Assembly (NCBI RefSeq): GCF_003075375.1
Contig: NZ_QDFT01000013.1
Coordinates: forward strand, 1 to 64,000
Direction: 5' to 3'
DNA length: 64,000 bases
Source of the DNA: Microbacterium testaceum
GTDB lineage: Bacteria > Actinomycetota > Actinomycetes > Actinomycetales > Microbacteriaceae
In this document: positions 16,566-24,836 of the stretch, in pieces
How positions within the stretch are numbered: position 1 is the stretch's first letter
Layout of the letters: the number at the start of each line of letters is the position of its first letter
The notes under the pieces: model-generated
What the model was told of the DNA's origin: nothing
The model's input: the letters and a program-made list of their open reading frames with translations, nothing else
The model's database searches: none
Translations under genes and position numbers: made by a program

Positions 16566-17120
16566 TCAGCCGCGCGTCCGCACCGCCAGCCGCGCCCACC
16601 CGCGCGCCGCCAGCGCCACGAGGGCCCCCGCGACGACCCACGTCAGGAACGCCCCGAACGCCCCCGCGACGAAGAGGCCGAGCACGAGCGCCGCGACCAC
16701 CGCGACGACGATCGTCAGTGCGGTCGCGACGAGCAGCAGGGCGGCCCGGAACGGATGCCGCCGGAAGCTGCGCGGACCGTCGAGTGCACCGGCATCCGCA
16801 CCACCCGCCGGCGAGGCGACGACGAACGCCACGAGCAGGCCGACCGCCCCGGCGAGAGGTGACAGCACCGTCAGGGCGCCGACGACCACGAGGGCGACGA
16901 TCACCGCGGCGAGGGCGCGGACGATCCGGGGGCGCCGGGCCCCCGGCGTCCCGACCAGCACGAGCGTCGTGGCCCAGAACGCGACGAGCGCCACCGCCGA
17001 CGCGGCCGCGAGCGCGACGAACTCGACCCCGATCGCGGGAGTGAGCCCGGGCAGTACCAACAGCGCCTGCACGAGGGCGTGGACGAGGACGACCCCCGCG
17101 GCGGCCGCGGTGCGCCTCAC
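16566..17120 (-). CDS. Integral membrane protein, about five helices, unknown function
   Basis: 184 residues from the GTG at 17120, which overlaps the TGA of the lipoprotein gene (GTGA). It consists almost wholly of Ala/Val/Leu-rich helices (about 5-25, 33-55, 67-85, 86-103, 125-150, 151-172) with a short charged loop R-S-F-R-R-H-P-F. No family could be named. It is the third gene of a tightly coupled operon after a Tat-exported metallophosphatase and a lipoprotein, so a role at the cell envelope is likely. Confidence 0.65.
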   Translation of the reverse strand: MRRTAAAAGVVLVHALVQALLVLPGLTPAIGVEFVALAAASAVALVAFWATTLVLVGTPGARRPRIVRALAAVIVALVVVGALTVLSPLAGAVGLLVAFVVASPAGGADAGALDGPRSFRRHPFRAALLLVATALTIVVAVVAALVLGLFVAGAFGAFLTWVVAGALVALAARGWARLAVRTRG

Positions 17121-17464
17121 GAGGCGACTCCGGCCGCGCGGTCGATGACCTCGCTGACGCTGCCGTCGAAGACCACCTTCGACGACACGGTCACCGTGAC
17201 GCGGTCGGGGTCGGACCCCGGAGAGGAGGCCGCGACGTCATCGCCCGTGCTCGTGGTTCCCGTGCAGGCGACCGAGCCGTCGTCGCCGCGTGTGCAGGTG
17301 GGGACGTCCTGCAGGGCGATGCCCTGCTCTTGCAGCACGTCGATCGTCGCGAAGCGCACCTCGGTCAGGTGGTTGCCGCCGACCGGGGCGATCGCGGCGA
17401 TCTGCGAGCACCCGGCCAAGACGGCCACCGCCATCAACGGCGCGATGGACAGGACGCGCCTCAC
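17117..17464 (-). CDS. Small lipoprotein
   Basis: 115 residues from the GTG at 17464. The signal peptide ends in the lipobox V-L-A-G-C, so Cys18 should be lipidated. The mature part has one further cysteine pair (T-C-T-R-G and A-C-T-G) that may form a disulfide, and a beta-rich C terminus (R-V-T-V-T-V-S-S-K). It resembles DUF4333-like secreted domains only loosely. The start overlaps the stop of the phosphatase gene and the stop overlaps the start of the membrane gene. The three are therefore translated as a unit. Confidence 0.7.
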   Translation of the reverse strand: MRRVLSIAPLMAVAVLAGCSQIAAIAPVGGNHLTEVRFATIDVLQEQGIALQDVPTCTRGDDGSVACTGTTSTGDDVAASSPGSDPDRVTVTVSSKVVFDGSVSEVIDRAAGVAS

Positions 17465-19254
17465 AGCCCGCGCTCCTTCTCGTAGGCGAGCAGCCGCGCC
17501 CGCTCGGTGACGTGCTGCGCCTCGAGCTGCGCGTCCGAGATGACCGACAGGTCGAAGGGCGCGGGCAGCAGCAGTTCGGTGTTGCGGTCCAGCGGCGAGC
17601 CGCGGCGCATCAGGGGCGTCTCGGCCCAGTCGTTCGCGGCGAGTTCGCGACTGCGGCTGGCGAGGTCGGCGATCGAGCCCGACGAGCCGGGCACCGCCGG
17701 CGACGAGTGGTCCAGCACCGTCGTGAACAGCGACAGCGTGCCGTCCCGGTTGTCGACGAGCTCGACGACCTGCTGCTGCTGGGGGAAGTCGATGCACGAC
17801 GCGGTCGTGATCTCCCAGAACCCGCCGGTATCGGTGGTGTGGGCCAGGATCTGGTTCAGGTGGGTGTGGCCGTTGAGCCACCCCACCACCACCGGGAACT
17901 CCTGCAGCAACGCGATGAACTCCTCGGCCCCGTACAGCTTCTCGTCGGCCCCCGGTCGTGTCGCCCGGTTCTCGAGCGTGAGGCTGTTGTGGTGGCTGAA
18001 GATCAGCGCGAGCACCTGGTCGCGCTGGGCGATCTCGAGCTGCGCCCGCAACCACCGCATCTGCGACTCGGGCACCGCGCCGTCGGGACCGGCGACCGCG
18101 TTGCAGGTGTCCAACCCGAACGCGCGGACGCGGGGGCTGAGGTCGGCCTGCCACCACGTCTCGCCCGACGCGAGGTTCTGCGCGGTGAAGCCGTGGCCGA
18201 TCGGCCCCGGGGTCGGCTGGGTGCGGAAGTGCTCGGCCATGAATTCGCGCTGCTCGAACAGGTAGCGTTCCCCGTTCGCCGGCACCTGCCGGAACCCGGG
18301 ACTTCCGGATGCCAGCCCCAGCGCCGCGAGCGCCTGCGACAGCACGCTCGTGCTCGACGCCCACCCCTCGAGGGCGGTGGCAGCCGTGGCATCCACCGAA
18401 TACGACTTTCGTCCGCCGACGGCCAGGGCGCGCAGCTGCGGGCTGATGTCGAAGGTGCCGAGCAGCAGTGTGTCGTGATTGCCGTACACCGCGTACCAGG
18501 GGGCGGGCAGGCCCACTGATTCGACCTTCGCGGCGATCGCCTGCGCGAGCAGGTCGGGCAGCCGGGGAAAGCCGTAGTCGCCGAAGGCACCGCCGCGCGG
18601 GTCGCCCGGACGATACGCCCAGGTCGCCTCGCTCCAGGCCTGCACGCCCTGCCACTCGGGGCCGCCGGTGGCGGGGTCGACGGCCAGGCCGTCCATCAGG
18701 TCGATGTACCAGCGCAACTCGAGGTGGGAGTGCATGTCGGCGCTGTCGCCCGTGACGATCGCCGCGCTCATCGGGGCTCCGGTCAGCGGGCTGTACCGCG
18801 CGTCCGAGAACGCCTGCACCATCGCCGCGGTCGCGTGCGGGCTGAGGGGGTCCTGCGGGTGGAAGGCCGAACCCCACGCCGAGTGGTCCTGCACGATCAT
18901 GGGTTCGATGCGACCGGGCGACTGCGCCTCGATCACGTGCAGGTCGGAGAGGTGGCCGAGGTACAGCAGCGACCGCCGGGCCGCGGTGCGGGCGGCCGAC
19001 GGTGCCCGCCGCAGCACGTCGATGCGGGGCAGGTACGGCTCGCCCGGTCCGGTCGTCAGCGCGCGGTAGCGCCCTGAGACGAGGCTCCCCTGACGGATGG
19101 TCTGCTGCAGGGTGGTGGGGATGCCGGCGGCGAGCGCTCCGGGCGCGGTGGCGGCGCGCGCGGATGCAGCCGAGAGCGTGTCGAGTCCGATCCCCGTCGC
19201 GGCGGCGGCGGCAGCGGCGACGTGGAGGAACTGACGGCGGGACAGTCCGGTCAC
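17461..19254 (-). CDS. Tat-exported metallophosphoesterase (PPA1498-type)
   Basis: 597 residues from the GTG at 19254. The N terminus holds the twin-arginine signal S-R-R-Q-F-L (5-10) and an Ala-rich h-region cut near A-R-A. The calcineurin-like metal site is present: H-L-S-D-L-H (Asp104, His106), T-G-D-S (Asp170), Y-G-N-H-D, S-H-H-N and N-G-H-T-H. Size and the F-S-H-H-N-S-L-T-L-E-N block fit the actinobacterial TIGR03767 family, whose substrates are unknown. It acts outside the membrane after folding with metal in the cytoplasm. It is first in the operon with the lipoprotein and membrane protein. Confidence 0.88.
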   Translation of the reverse strand: MTGLSRRQFLHVAAAAAAATGIGLDTLSAASARAATAPGALAAGIPTTLQQTIRQGSLVSGRYRALTTGPGEPYLPRIDVLRRAPSAARTAARRSLLYLGHLSDLHVIEAQSPGRIEPMIVQDHSAWGSAFHPQDPLSPHATAAMVQAFSDARYSPLTGAPMSAAIVTGDSADMHSHLELRWYIDLMDGLAVDPATGGPEWQGVQAWSEATWAYRPGDPRGGAFGDYGFPRLPDLLAQAIAAKVESVGLPAPWYAVYGNHDTLLLGTFDISPQLRALAVGGRKSYSVDATAATALEGWASSTSVLSQALAALGLASGSPGFRQVPANGERYLFEQREFMAEHFRTQPTPGPIGHGFTAQNLASGETWWQADLSPRVRAFGLDTCNAVAGPDGAVPESQMRWLRAQLEIAQRDQVLALIFSHHNSLTLENRATRPGADEKLYGAEEFIALLQEFPVVVGWLNGHTHLNQILAHTTDTGGFWEITTASCIDFPQQQQVVELVDNRDGTLSLFTTVLDHSSPAVPGSSGSIADLASRSRELAANDWAETPLMRRGSPLDRNTELLLPAPFDLSVISDAQLEAQHVTERARLLAYEKERGL

Positions 19255-19325
19255 GAGTTCTTCCGTTCGGGCGGAGGAGGGACTCGAATCTAGCGCCTCG
19301 GCGCCTCGCCCGTCGAGCGCGCCGC

Positions 19326-20534
19326 TCAGTAGGTCGGGGCCGCCGGAAGGCCGAAGAACTCCTCGAGGGTCGTGTAGCCGCCCTCGTGATACGCGCGCGC
19401 CAGTTCGGGGCCGATGTAGCGCTGGTGCCAGGCCTCGGGTTCGTAGCCGCTGACGCTCTCGCGCCCCTGGGCGTAGCGCGTGATGAAGCCGAACTCCCAC
19501 GCGTGCTCGCGCACCCACGCGCCCTGGGTCGAGGCGGCGACGTCGTCGAGGGTGCCGCACGAACGGTCGCAGGGCACGATGTCGACGGCCAGGCCCGACT
19601 GATGCTCGCTGTAGCCGGCGCGGGCGCTCTCGCGGTCGGCCTCGGCCACACCGCCCACCGCGACGCGGCCGGCGTAGGTGGACTGCTGCGTGGAGTACGA
19701 CCGGAAGGCGCTGAGGTAGCCGATCTCGCCCGCCCCCGCGTCGGATGCCGCCTTCACCATCGCCGTCAGGGCGTTCGCCGCCGCCGCGCGCAGGGCCGAG
19801 TCCTCGAGAGCGCGGACGTTCTGCGGCATGATCAGGTCGCCCGCGCGGTAGTCGAGGGGATCGAGCGGGCGCTGCTTGTTCACGACGACCCACTCGCGGT
19901 TCGGGTCGCTCAACGAGACGCACGGGGCGATTCCGGATGCCACCGCCGCACGGAACGCGCTCCCCCCGCCCGCGGCAGCGAGGGCCGCCGCGTCGTCCCC
20001 AGCCGCGAGGGCCGCGGTGAACGCGGGGTCGTCGCACGGGGTCGCGGTGGCGGCGACGGCCGACACCTCGGGCACGGGCAGCCCCGCAGCCGGGACGGCG
20101 GGGGGCCCGGCGGCGACGGCCGTCAGGGCGGCATCGTCGACGGTGGCGGATGCCGTGGCATCCGCTCCGGATCCGGCCACCGCGCCGATGACGAGAGCGG
20201 AACCGATGAGGATCGCGATCGCGGACCCGGCGGCGATCGCGAGCCGGCGACGCCGACGCGCGGGCAGGGACGCGAGGGCCGCGCCGGCGGCGCGCAGGCG
20301 TTCGAGGACGCCGGGGCGAGGGTCACCGGATGTCGGCCGCGGCGCTCGTCCGACGCCGGGCGACACGGCGATCGCGCCCGTCGCGGCTTCGCGCAGCTGT
20401 CGGCGCGTCGTGGGTTCGGCGGGTGCCGGCGGTACGACCGGCAGAGAGAGCGCCGCCGTCGCCAGACGCTCGGCCTCGGCGCGCGCGGCGCGGCGGGGCG
20501 AGAGCTCGGGATCGGGGGACGTCACTCGACCCAT
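19326..20534 (-). CDS. Membrane-anchored VanY-type D-alanyl-D-alanine carboxypeptidase (M15B)
   Basis: 402 residues. A ~105-residue cytoplasmic N-terminus rich in Arg/Ala/Pro precedes one membrane helix (about 108-128, after R-R-R-R-R-L-A). An Ala-rich linker then leads to the M15 peptidase domain, with zinc/active-site signatures S-E-H-Q-S-G-L-A-V-D and E-A-W-H-Q-R-Y-I-G. It should trim D-Ala from peptidoglycan stem peptides. The long cytoplasmic arm is unusual for the family and could be a regulatory region. The ATG at 20534 is used, but the GTG at 20525 is possible because GGGAGA would be better spaced. It is divergent from the SOS-box gene. Confidence 0.87.
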   Translation of the reverse strand: MGRVTSPDPELSPRRAARAEAERLATAALSLPVVPPAPAEPTTRRQLREAATGAIAVSPGVGRAPRPTSGDPRPGVLERLRAAGAALASLPARRRRRLAIAAGSAIAILIGSALVIGAVAGSGADATASATVDDAALTAVAAGPPAVPAAGLPVPEVSAVAATATPCDDPAFTAALAAGDDAAALAAAGGGSAFRAAVASGIAPCVSLSDPNREWVVVNKQRPLDPLDYRAGDLIMPQNVRALEDSALRAAAANALTAMVKAASDAGAGEIGYLSAFRSYSTQQSTYAGRVAVGGVAEADRESARAGYSEHQSGLAVDIVPCDRSCGTLDDVAASTQGAWVREHAWEFGFITRYAQGRESVSGYEPEAWHQRYIGPELARAYHEGGYTTLEEFFGLPAAPTY

Positions 20535-20641
20535 TCTCTCCCGCGCGCCCGCCCGGGTCGACCCCCGCCGGGTGAGTCTGCCCCCGGCGACCGGGTGAAC
20601 GGCCGGTCTTCGGAGGTGAGGTCCAAGCGCTTGCGCCCGAG

Positions 20642-20657
20642 TAGAACATGTGTTCGA
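20642..20657 (+). promoter_or_regulatory. LexA/SOS box
   Basis: TAGAAC-ATGT-GTTCGA differs at one base from the actinobacterial LexA consensus TCGAAC-N4-GTTCGA. It ends 8 bp before the ATG at 20666 and covers an alternative ATG at 20648, which argues that 20666 is the true start and that the message is nearly leaderless. Confidence 0.7.
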
Positions 20658-20665
20658 CTATCGGC

Positions 20666-21781
20666 ATGAGATGGCAGGGACAGCAGTTGGGCGTCGACGA
20701 CGCGGCGGCGCTGCCCGGCCTCGAACGCATGGACGGCCTGGTGCGGTCGGTGACCACGCCCGAGTTCGCCGACATGACGTTCCACGAGGTGCTGTGCAAG
20801 AGCGCGCTGAACCGCGTGCCGGGCGCATCGGCCATGCCGTTCGACTGGACGGTGAACCCGTATCGGGGCTGCGGTCATCAATGTGTCTATTGCTTCGCCC
20901 GCAAGACCCACGAGTATCTCGATCTCGACTACGGGGCGGACTTCGACTCGCAGATCGTGGTCAAGATCAATGTCGCCGACGTGCTGCGCACCGAACTCCG
21001 ACGCGGTTCATGGGCACGCGAACCCGTCATGCTCGGCACCAACACCGACCCCTACCAGCGGGCCGAGGGCCGCTACCGGCTCATGCCCGACATCATCGGC
21101 GCCCTCACCGAGAATGCGACGCCCTTCTCGATCCTCACCAAAGGGACGCTCCTTCGTCGCGATCTCCCCCTGCTGACCGAAGCGGCCCAGCACGTCAGGG
21201 TGTCGCTGGCGATGTCCATCGCGGTTTTCGACGACGCGCTGCAGCACGCCATCGAGCCGGGCACACCGAGCGCCGAGGCGCGACTCGAGACGGTGCGCGC
21301 CGCGACGGCGGCCGGATTCCGGGTGACGGTGTTCCTCATGCCGATCCTCCCCCACCTCACCGACTCCATCCCCGCGCTGGACGACGCCCTCGCGCGCATC
21401 CGCGCCGCGGGGGCCGCACGCGTCGTCTACGGGGCGCTGCACCTGCGGCCGGGGGCGAAGCAGTGGTTCCTGCAGTGGCTCGAACGCGAGCACCCGCACC
21501 TGGTGTCGTCGTACCGGGGCCTGTACCCGGGCGTTGCGTCTCAGGCGCCCAAGGCGTACCGCACGTGGCTCGGGCGGCGCATGCAACCGCTGCTGCGTAT
21601 GCACAGACTCGACGGGTGGGACGAGGACGACCACCCGCGGGGCCGCCCGCAACCGGGCCTCGCCGCCCGCTCGGCGGGGCAGGTCGTCGCCCCGCGCGGC
21701 CTGGGACCCGTGCGCGGCACCGGGGGAACGGCATCCACTCGCCCGCGCGTGGCACCCGCGAGCGAGCCGACGCTCTTCTGA
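20666..21781 (+). CDS. Rv2578c-family radical SAM protein
   Basis: 371 residues beginning M-R-W-Q-G-Q, the usual N terminus of this actinobacterial family. The [4Fe-4S] cluster motif is C-G-H-Q-C-V-Y-C (Cys69, Cys73, Cys76), of the spore photoproduct lyase-like CxxxCxxC type. T-N-T-D-P-Y-Q and a C-terminal TIM-half barrel follow. Family members are DNA-damage-associated radical SAM enzymes of uncertain reaction, distantly related to spore photoproduct lyase. The SOS box directly upstream supports a DNA-repair role and probable LexA control. The Pro/Arg-rich C-terminal ~45 residues look disordered. Confidence 0.88.
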   Translation: MRWQGQQLGVDDAAALPGLERMDGLVRSVTTPEFADMTFHEVLCKSALNRVPGASAMPFDWTVNPYRGCGHQCVYCFARKTHEYLDLDYGADFDSQIVVKINVADVLRTELRRGSWAREPVMLGTNTDPYQRAEGRYRLMPDIIGALTENATPFSILTKGTLLRRDLPLLTEAAQHVRVSLAMSIAVFDDALQHAIEPGTPSAEARLETVRAATAAGFRVTVFLMPILPHLTDSIPALDDALARIRAAGAARVVYGALHLRPGAKQWFLQWLEREHPHLVSSYRGLYPGVASQAPKAYRTWLGRRMQPLLRMHRLDGWDEDDHPRGRPQPGLAARSAGQVVAPRGLGPVRGTGGTASTRPRVAPASEPTLF

Positions 21782-22127
21782 CACCGCGCGCGCCACCGTT
21801 CATCGGCGCCATTTCGCACGACTCAACGCACGCCGCACCCGCCCCCGCCACCGCCTCGCTCGACGCGCCCTTCTCCCTCCCTCCCCCCGCGCGTCATCGG
21901 CGCCAAATGGCACCACCCAACGCGTCTCACGACACTTTGACGCCACCCAATCCCCACTCCCCCGCCACCGTCGCCTCGCTCGACGCGCCCTTCTCCCTCC
22001 CTCCCTCCCGCGCTTCATCGGCGCCAAATGGCACCACCCAACGCGTCTCACGACACTTTGACGCCATTGAAGATCGCGCCCGGGGGGGGCGACGGGCAAC
22101 CAGCGGAAGCATCGTAGGGAAGCACGC
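21782..22127. other. Intergenic stretch with a pyrimidine-rich tandem repeat
   Basis: No gene is seen between the radical SAM stop and the helicase terminator. A partial repeat unit (TTCATCGGCGCC and following, about 21799-21830) is followed by two fuller copies, then ~60 bp of unremarkable sequence with a G-run at 22082-22089. Confidence 0.75.
21844..22066. repeat. Two tandem copies of a 102-106 bp intergenic repeat
   Basis: Copy A is 21844-21945 and copy B 21961-22066. Each begins CCCGCCACCG, passes through CTCGACGCGCCC and a CT-rich tract (TTCTCCCTCCCTCC), then ATCGGCGCCAAATGGCACC, and ends ACACTTTGACGCCA. The copies are almost identical apart from a small length change in the CT tract. 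A degraded third copy lies upstream. Confidence 0.88.
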
Positions 22128-22165
22128 GAAAGCCCCCGGCCGCGGTGACGCGGACGGGGGCTTTC
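22128..22165. terminator. Terminator downstream of the DEAD-box helicase gene
   Basis: GAAAGCCCCC and GGGGGCTTTC pair perfectly over 10 bp. On the minus strand the hairpin starts about 10 bp after the helicase stop and ends in a short T-run, as expected of an intrinsic terminator. Confidence 0.85.
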
Positions 22166-22175
22166 TCGGGTGGGA

Positions 22176-24302
22176 TTACGCCGTGACGTTCGAGAGCTGT
22201 CGACCCGACAGCTCCTCGAGCACGTCGTCGCCCAGCTGGGTCTCTTCGAACGGTGCCTCGATCTCGGCGCGATCGAGCAGCTCGGTCATGCGACGGCGAC
22301 GCTGACGCGTGATGAGCGTGACGACGGTGCCGCTACGACCCGCGCGACCGGTACGGCCCGAGCGGTGCAGGTACGTCTTGTACTCGTCGGGAGCGTCGGC
22401 CTGGATGACCAGGTCGATGTCATCGACGTGGATGCCGCGGGCGGCGACGTCGGTGGCCACGAGCACGTTGACGCGACCCGAGGTGAGCTTCTCGAGGTTG
22501 CGCGTGCGCTTCTGCTGGTTGAGGTCGCCGTGCAGGGCGACCGCGGCGATCCCGGCGTCGTCGAACTGCTCGGCGAGCATCTCGGCGTACGCGCGGGTGC
22601 GGGCGAAGACGAGGGTCTTGCCCTCGCGGTCGACGAGCGAGTCGAGGATCTGCGCCTTGTCGCGGTGCTCGATGACGAGTACGCGGTGCTCGATGGTGCT
22701 CGAGTCCTGGTCTTCACCGGCGACCTCGTACACGGCCGGCTCCACGAGGAACTCGTCGACCAGGGCGGCGACCTCGCGGTCGAGCGTGGCCGAGAACAGC
22801 AGCTTCTGGCTGCCCTTCGCGGTCGCGCGCAGGATCCGCTGCACGGGCTCGAGGAAGCCGAGTTCGCACATGTGGTCGGCCTCGTCCAGCACGGCCACCT
22901 GCACCTGCGAGAGGTCGAGCTTGCCCTGGTTGAGCAGGTCCTCGATGCGACCGGGGGTGCCGATGATGATGTCGACGCCCTTCTTCAGCGCACCGACCTG
23001 ACGCGCCTGGGGCACGCCGCCGTAGATCTGGGTGGTGAACAGTCCGACGCTGCGCGCGATGACCTGCACCGTGCGGTCGATCTGCAGAGCGAGCTCGCGG
23101 GTGGGGGCGAGGATCAGCGCCTTGGGGGCGCGACCGAACTCACGTCGCTGACCGGCTTGCGCGCGCAGGATGCTCTCGACGAGCGGAGCGCCGAAGGCGA
23201 TGGTCTTGCCCGAACCCGTGCGACCACGGGCGAGGACGTCGCGGCCCTCGAGGATCGGGGCGACGGTGGCCGCCTGGATCGGGAAGGGCTTCTCGGCCCC
23301 CAGGCCGGCGAGCGCGCGGACGATGTTGTCGCCCAGACCCAGCTCCGCGAATCCGGCGCCGGTCACGGTCGCCGCGTCCACGGCCTCTGCCTGCAGGCGC
23401 TCGTGCACGACGTCGACGCGCTGCTCGTGCTCGGCGGAGCGCTGCGGCGTGGCGTTCCAGTCGCTGCGGCTGGGGGCGTCGGAACGGCGGGGACGGTCAT
23501 CGAACGAGCGCGCCGGGCGGTCGCTGCGGTCGAACGAACGCGCCGGACGATCGTTGCGGTCGAACGAGCGAGCCGGACGGTCGCCGGACTCGCGACGGGG
23601 GCGCTCGTCGCGGTCGAATGAACGCGCGGGACGCTCGGTGCGGCCGAACGAACGAGCCGGACGGTCGTCGCGGTCGAACGAACGAGCCGGACGGTCATTC
23701 CGATCGAACGAACGCGCCGGACGATCGTTCCGGTCGAACGAACGAGCCGGACGGTCGTCGCGATCGAACGACCGCGCGGGGCGATCGTTACGGTCGAACG
23801 AGCGAGCCGGACGGTCGTCGCGATCGAACGACCGCGCGGGGCGATCGTTACGGTCGAACGACCGCGCGGGGCGATCGTTACGGTCGAACGAGCGAGCCGG
23901 ACGATCGCTACGGTCGAACGAACGAGCCGGACGGTCGTTCCGATCGAACGAACGAGCCGAACGCTCACCGGCGTCGCGACGCGGACGCTCGTCACGGTCG
24001 AACGAACGCGCGGGACGGTCGTTCCGATCGAACGAACGCGCGGGGCGATCGTCGCGTGCCGACGAGCGGATGGTGCGGGCCTCGTCGCGACCGGCGCGCT
24101 CCGAGGAGCTCCACCGGCGCTTGTCGGGCGCGCCCTCGGCCTCGGGACGGTAGCCGCGGTGGCCGGGGCTCTTGCTCCCGGGCTTGGTGCCGCCCTCGGC
24201 ACCGGGACGGCGCTTGCGGTCCTGGAACGAGGTCTGGGCGCCGTAGCGGGGCTCGAAGTTCTTGGCGGCGCGGCCGCCGGCGGGCTTCTTGTTCTTGGGC
24301 AT
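22176..24302 (-). CDS. DEAD-box RNA helicase with long N-terminal RS/D-rich repeat region
   Basis: 708 residues from the ATG at 24302 (AGGAAG upstream). Residues 1-83 are basic and disordered. Residues 84-270 are a tandem repeat of the 10-residue unit N-D-R-P-A-R-S-F-D-R, with 17 A-R-S-F cores. The helicase core follows: Q motif near 319-342, Walker A G-R-T-G-S-G-K-T (360-367), P-T-R-E-L (400-404), D-E-A-D (473-476), S-A-T (504-506), R-G-I-H-V-D-D and H-R-S-G-R-T-G-R (646-653). DEAD helicases unwind short RNA duplexes in ribosome assembly and mRNA decay, often at low temperature. Many have a disordered C-terminal tail; here the tail is N-terminal. It probably mediates RNA binding or condensate formation. 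Confidence 0.92.
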   Translation of the reverse strand: MPKNKKPAGGRAAKNFEPRYGAQTSFQDRKRRPGAEGGTKPGSKSPGHRGYRPEAEGAPDKRRWSSSERAGRDEARTIRSSARDDRPARSFDRNDRPARSFDRDERPRRDAGERSARSFDRNDRPARSFDRSDRPARSFDRNDRPARSFDRNDRPARSFDRDDRPARSFDRNDRPARSFDRDDRPARSFDRNDRPARSFDRNDRPARSFDRDDRPARSFGRTERPARSFDRDERPRRESGDRPARSFDRNDRPARSFDRSDRPARSFDDRPRRSDAPSRSDWNATPQRSAEHEQRVDVVHERLQAEAVDAATVTGAGFAELGLGDNIVRALAGLGAEKPFPIQAATVAPILEGRDVLARGRTGSGKTIAFGAPLVESILRAQAGQRREFGRAPKALILAPTRELALQIDRTVQVIARSVGLFTTQIYGGVPQARQVGALKKGVDIIIGTPGRIEDLLNQGKLDLSQVQVAVLDEADHMCELGFLEPVQRILRATAKGSQKLLFSATLDREVAALVDEFLVEPAVYEVAGEDQDSSTIEHRVLVIEHRDKAQILDSLVDREGKTLVFARTRAYAEMLAEQFDDAGIAAVALHGDLNQQKRTRNLEKLTSGRVNVLVATDVAARGIHVDDIDLVIQADAPDEYKTYLHRSGRTGRAGRSGTVVTLITRQRRRRMTELLDRAEIEAPFEETQLGDDVLEELSGRQLSNVTA
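23493..24053 (-). repeat. In-frame 30-bp tandem repeats coding for the RS-type region
   Basis: About 18 units of 30 bp encode R-P-A-R-S-F-D-R-[NDS]-D and variants, interrupted twice by D-E-R-P-R-R segments. Unit sequence is highly conserved at DNA level (TCGAACGAACGCGCCGG and similar on the plus strand), so slippage and recombination are likely. Confidence 0.9.
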
Positions 24303-24542
24303 GGGGGACTTCCTGGGTTCTGTTCGCGCGAAACAGCGACACCGCTCGTAGCGGTGAGAAACCCGGACATCCGTCGGCCGGGGGCCATTTCAGTGATGGT
24401 CGAGGCCGCGATCGCGTCCTGTCCATCGGCCCCTTGGACTCACAAACCCATCCGCGCATCACGCGCGGTGTCCAGAGCCGACCGCACCACGTTACCGGTC
24501 GCGCCTGAGAACGGCATCCACGTTCCCGCCCCCGTGCACCGA

Positions 24543-24612
24543 GAACAGGAGAAAGGCACCACAACAGGCCGATCCGGCGACGATCGCCCTGTTTTCGCGG
24601 CATCCCCTGTCC
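24543..24612. repeat. Hairpin repeat, copy 1 (AACAGG/CCTGTT type)
   Basis: Contains GAACAGG, ACAACAGGCCGATCCG, CGCCCTGTT and CATCCCCTGTC in order. The inner AACAGG/CCTGTT and outer CGAGAACAGG/CCTGTCCTCG arms can pair as a nested stem. Confidence 0.8.
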
Positions 24613-24676
24613 TCGACACAACCACACTCGGCCCGCCCCCGCTCCGTACAGCGTCGCAACGCACCTTGTGCCGACA

Positions 24677-24772
24677 CCGCCCGCCACGAGAACAGGGCGA
24701 TGACACCAGAACAGGCCGATCCGTCGTCGAACGCCCTGTTGCCGTGACATCCCCTGGTCTCGTGGCGGGCGG
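24677..24772. repeat. Hairpin repeat, copy 2, with extended outer stem
   Basis: The core 24690-24756 matches copy 1 (GAACAGG, AACAGGCCGATCCG, CGCCCTGTT, CATCCCCTGG). It is bracketed by CGCCCGCCACGAG and CTCGTGGCGGGCG, a perfect 13-bp outer stem not shared by copy 1. Confidence 0.82.
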
Positions 24773-24836
24773 GTCGCGCCCGGTGAGGCAGCACCGCACC
24801 GCACCGCCCACGCCGGGCCTCGACGAAAATGGACGT

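Larger units (their letters stand above)
24303..24836. other. 534-bp intergenic region between divergent helicase and ABM genes, with two hairpin repeats
   Basis: No gene is supported here. The part next to the helicase (24303-24480) should hold its promoter and leader. It includes a small ACCGCT/AGCGGT hairpin at 24340-24354 that could act in a cold-shock-type leader. The rest holds two related palindromic repeats, listed separately. Confidence 0.7.

Noticed and set aside
23493-24053. Regular repeats that look like a CRISPR array at first sight
   Set aside because: The repeats are contiguous 30-bp units without unique spacers, stay in the helicase reading frame, and no cas genes are near.
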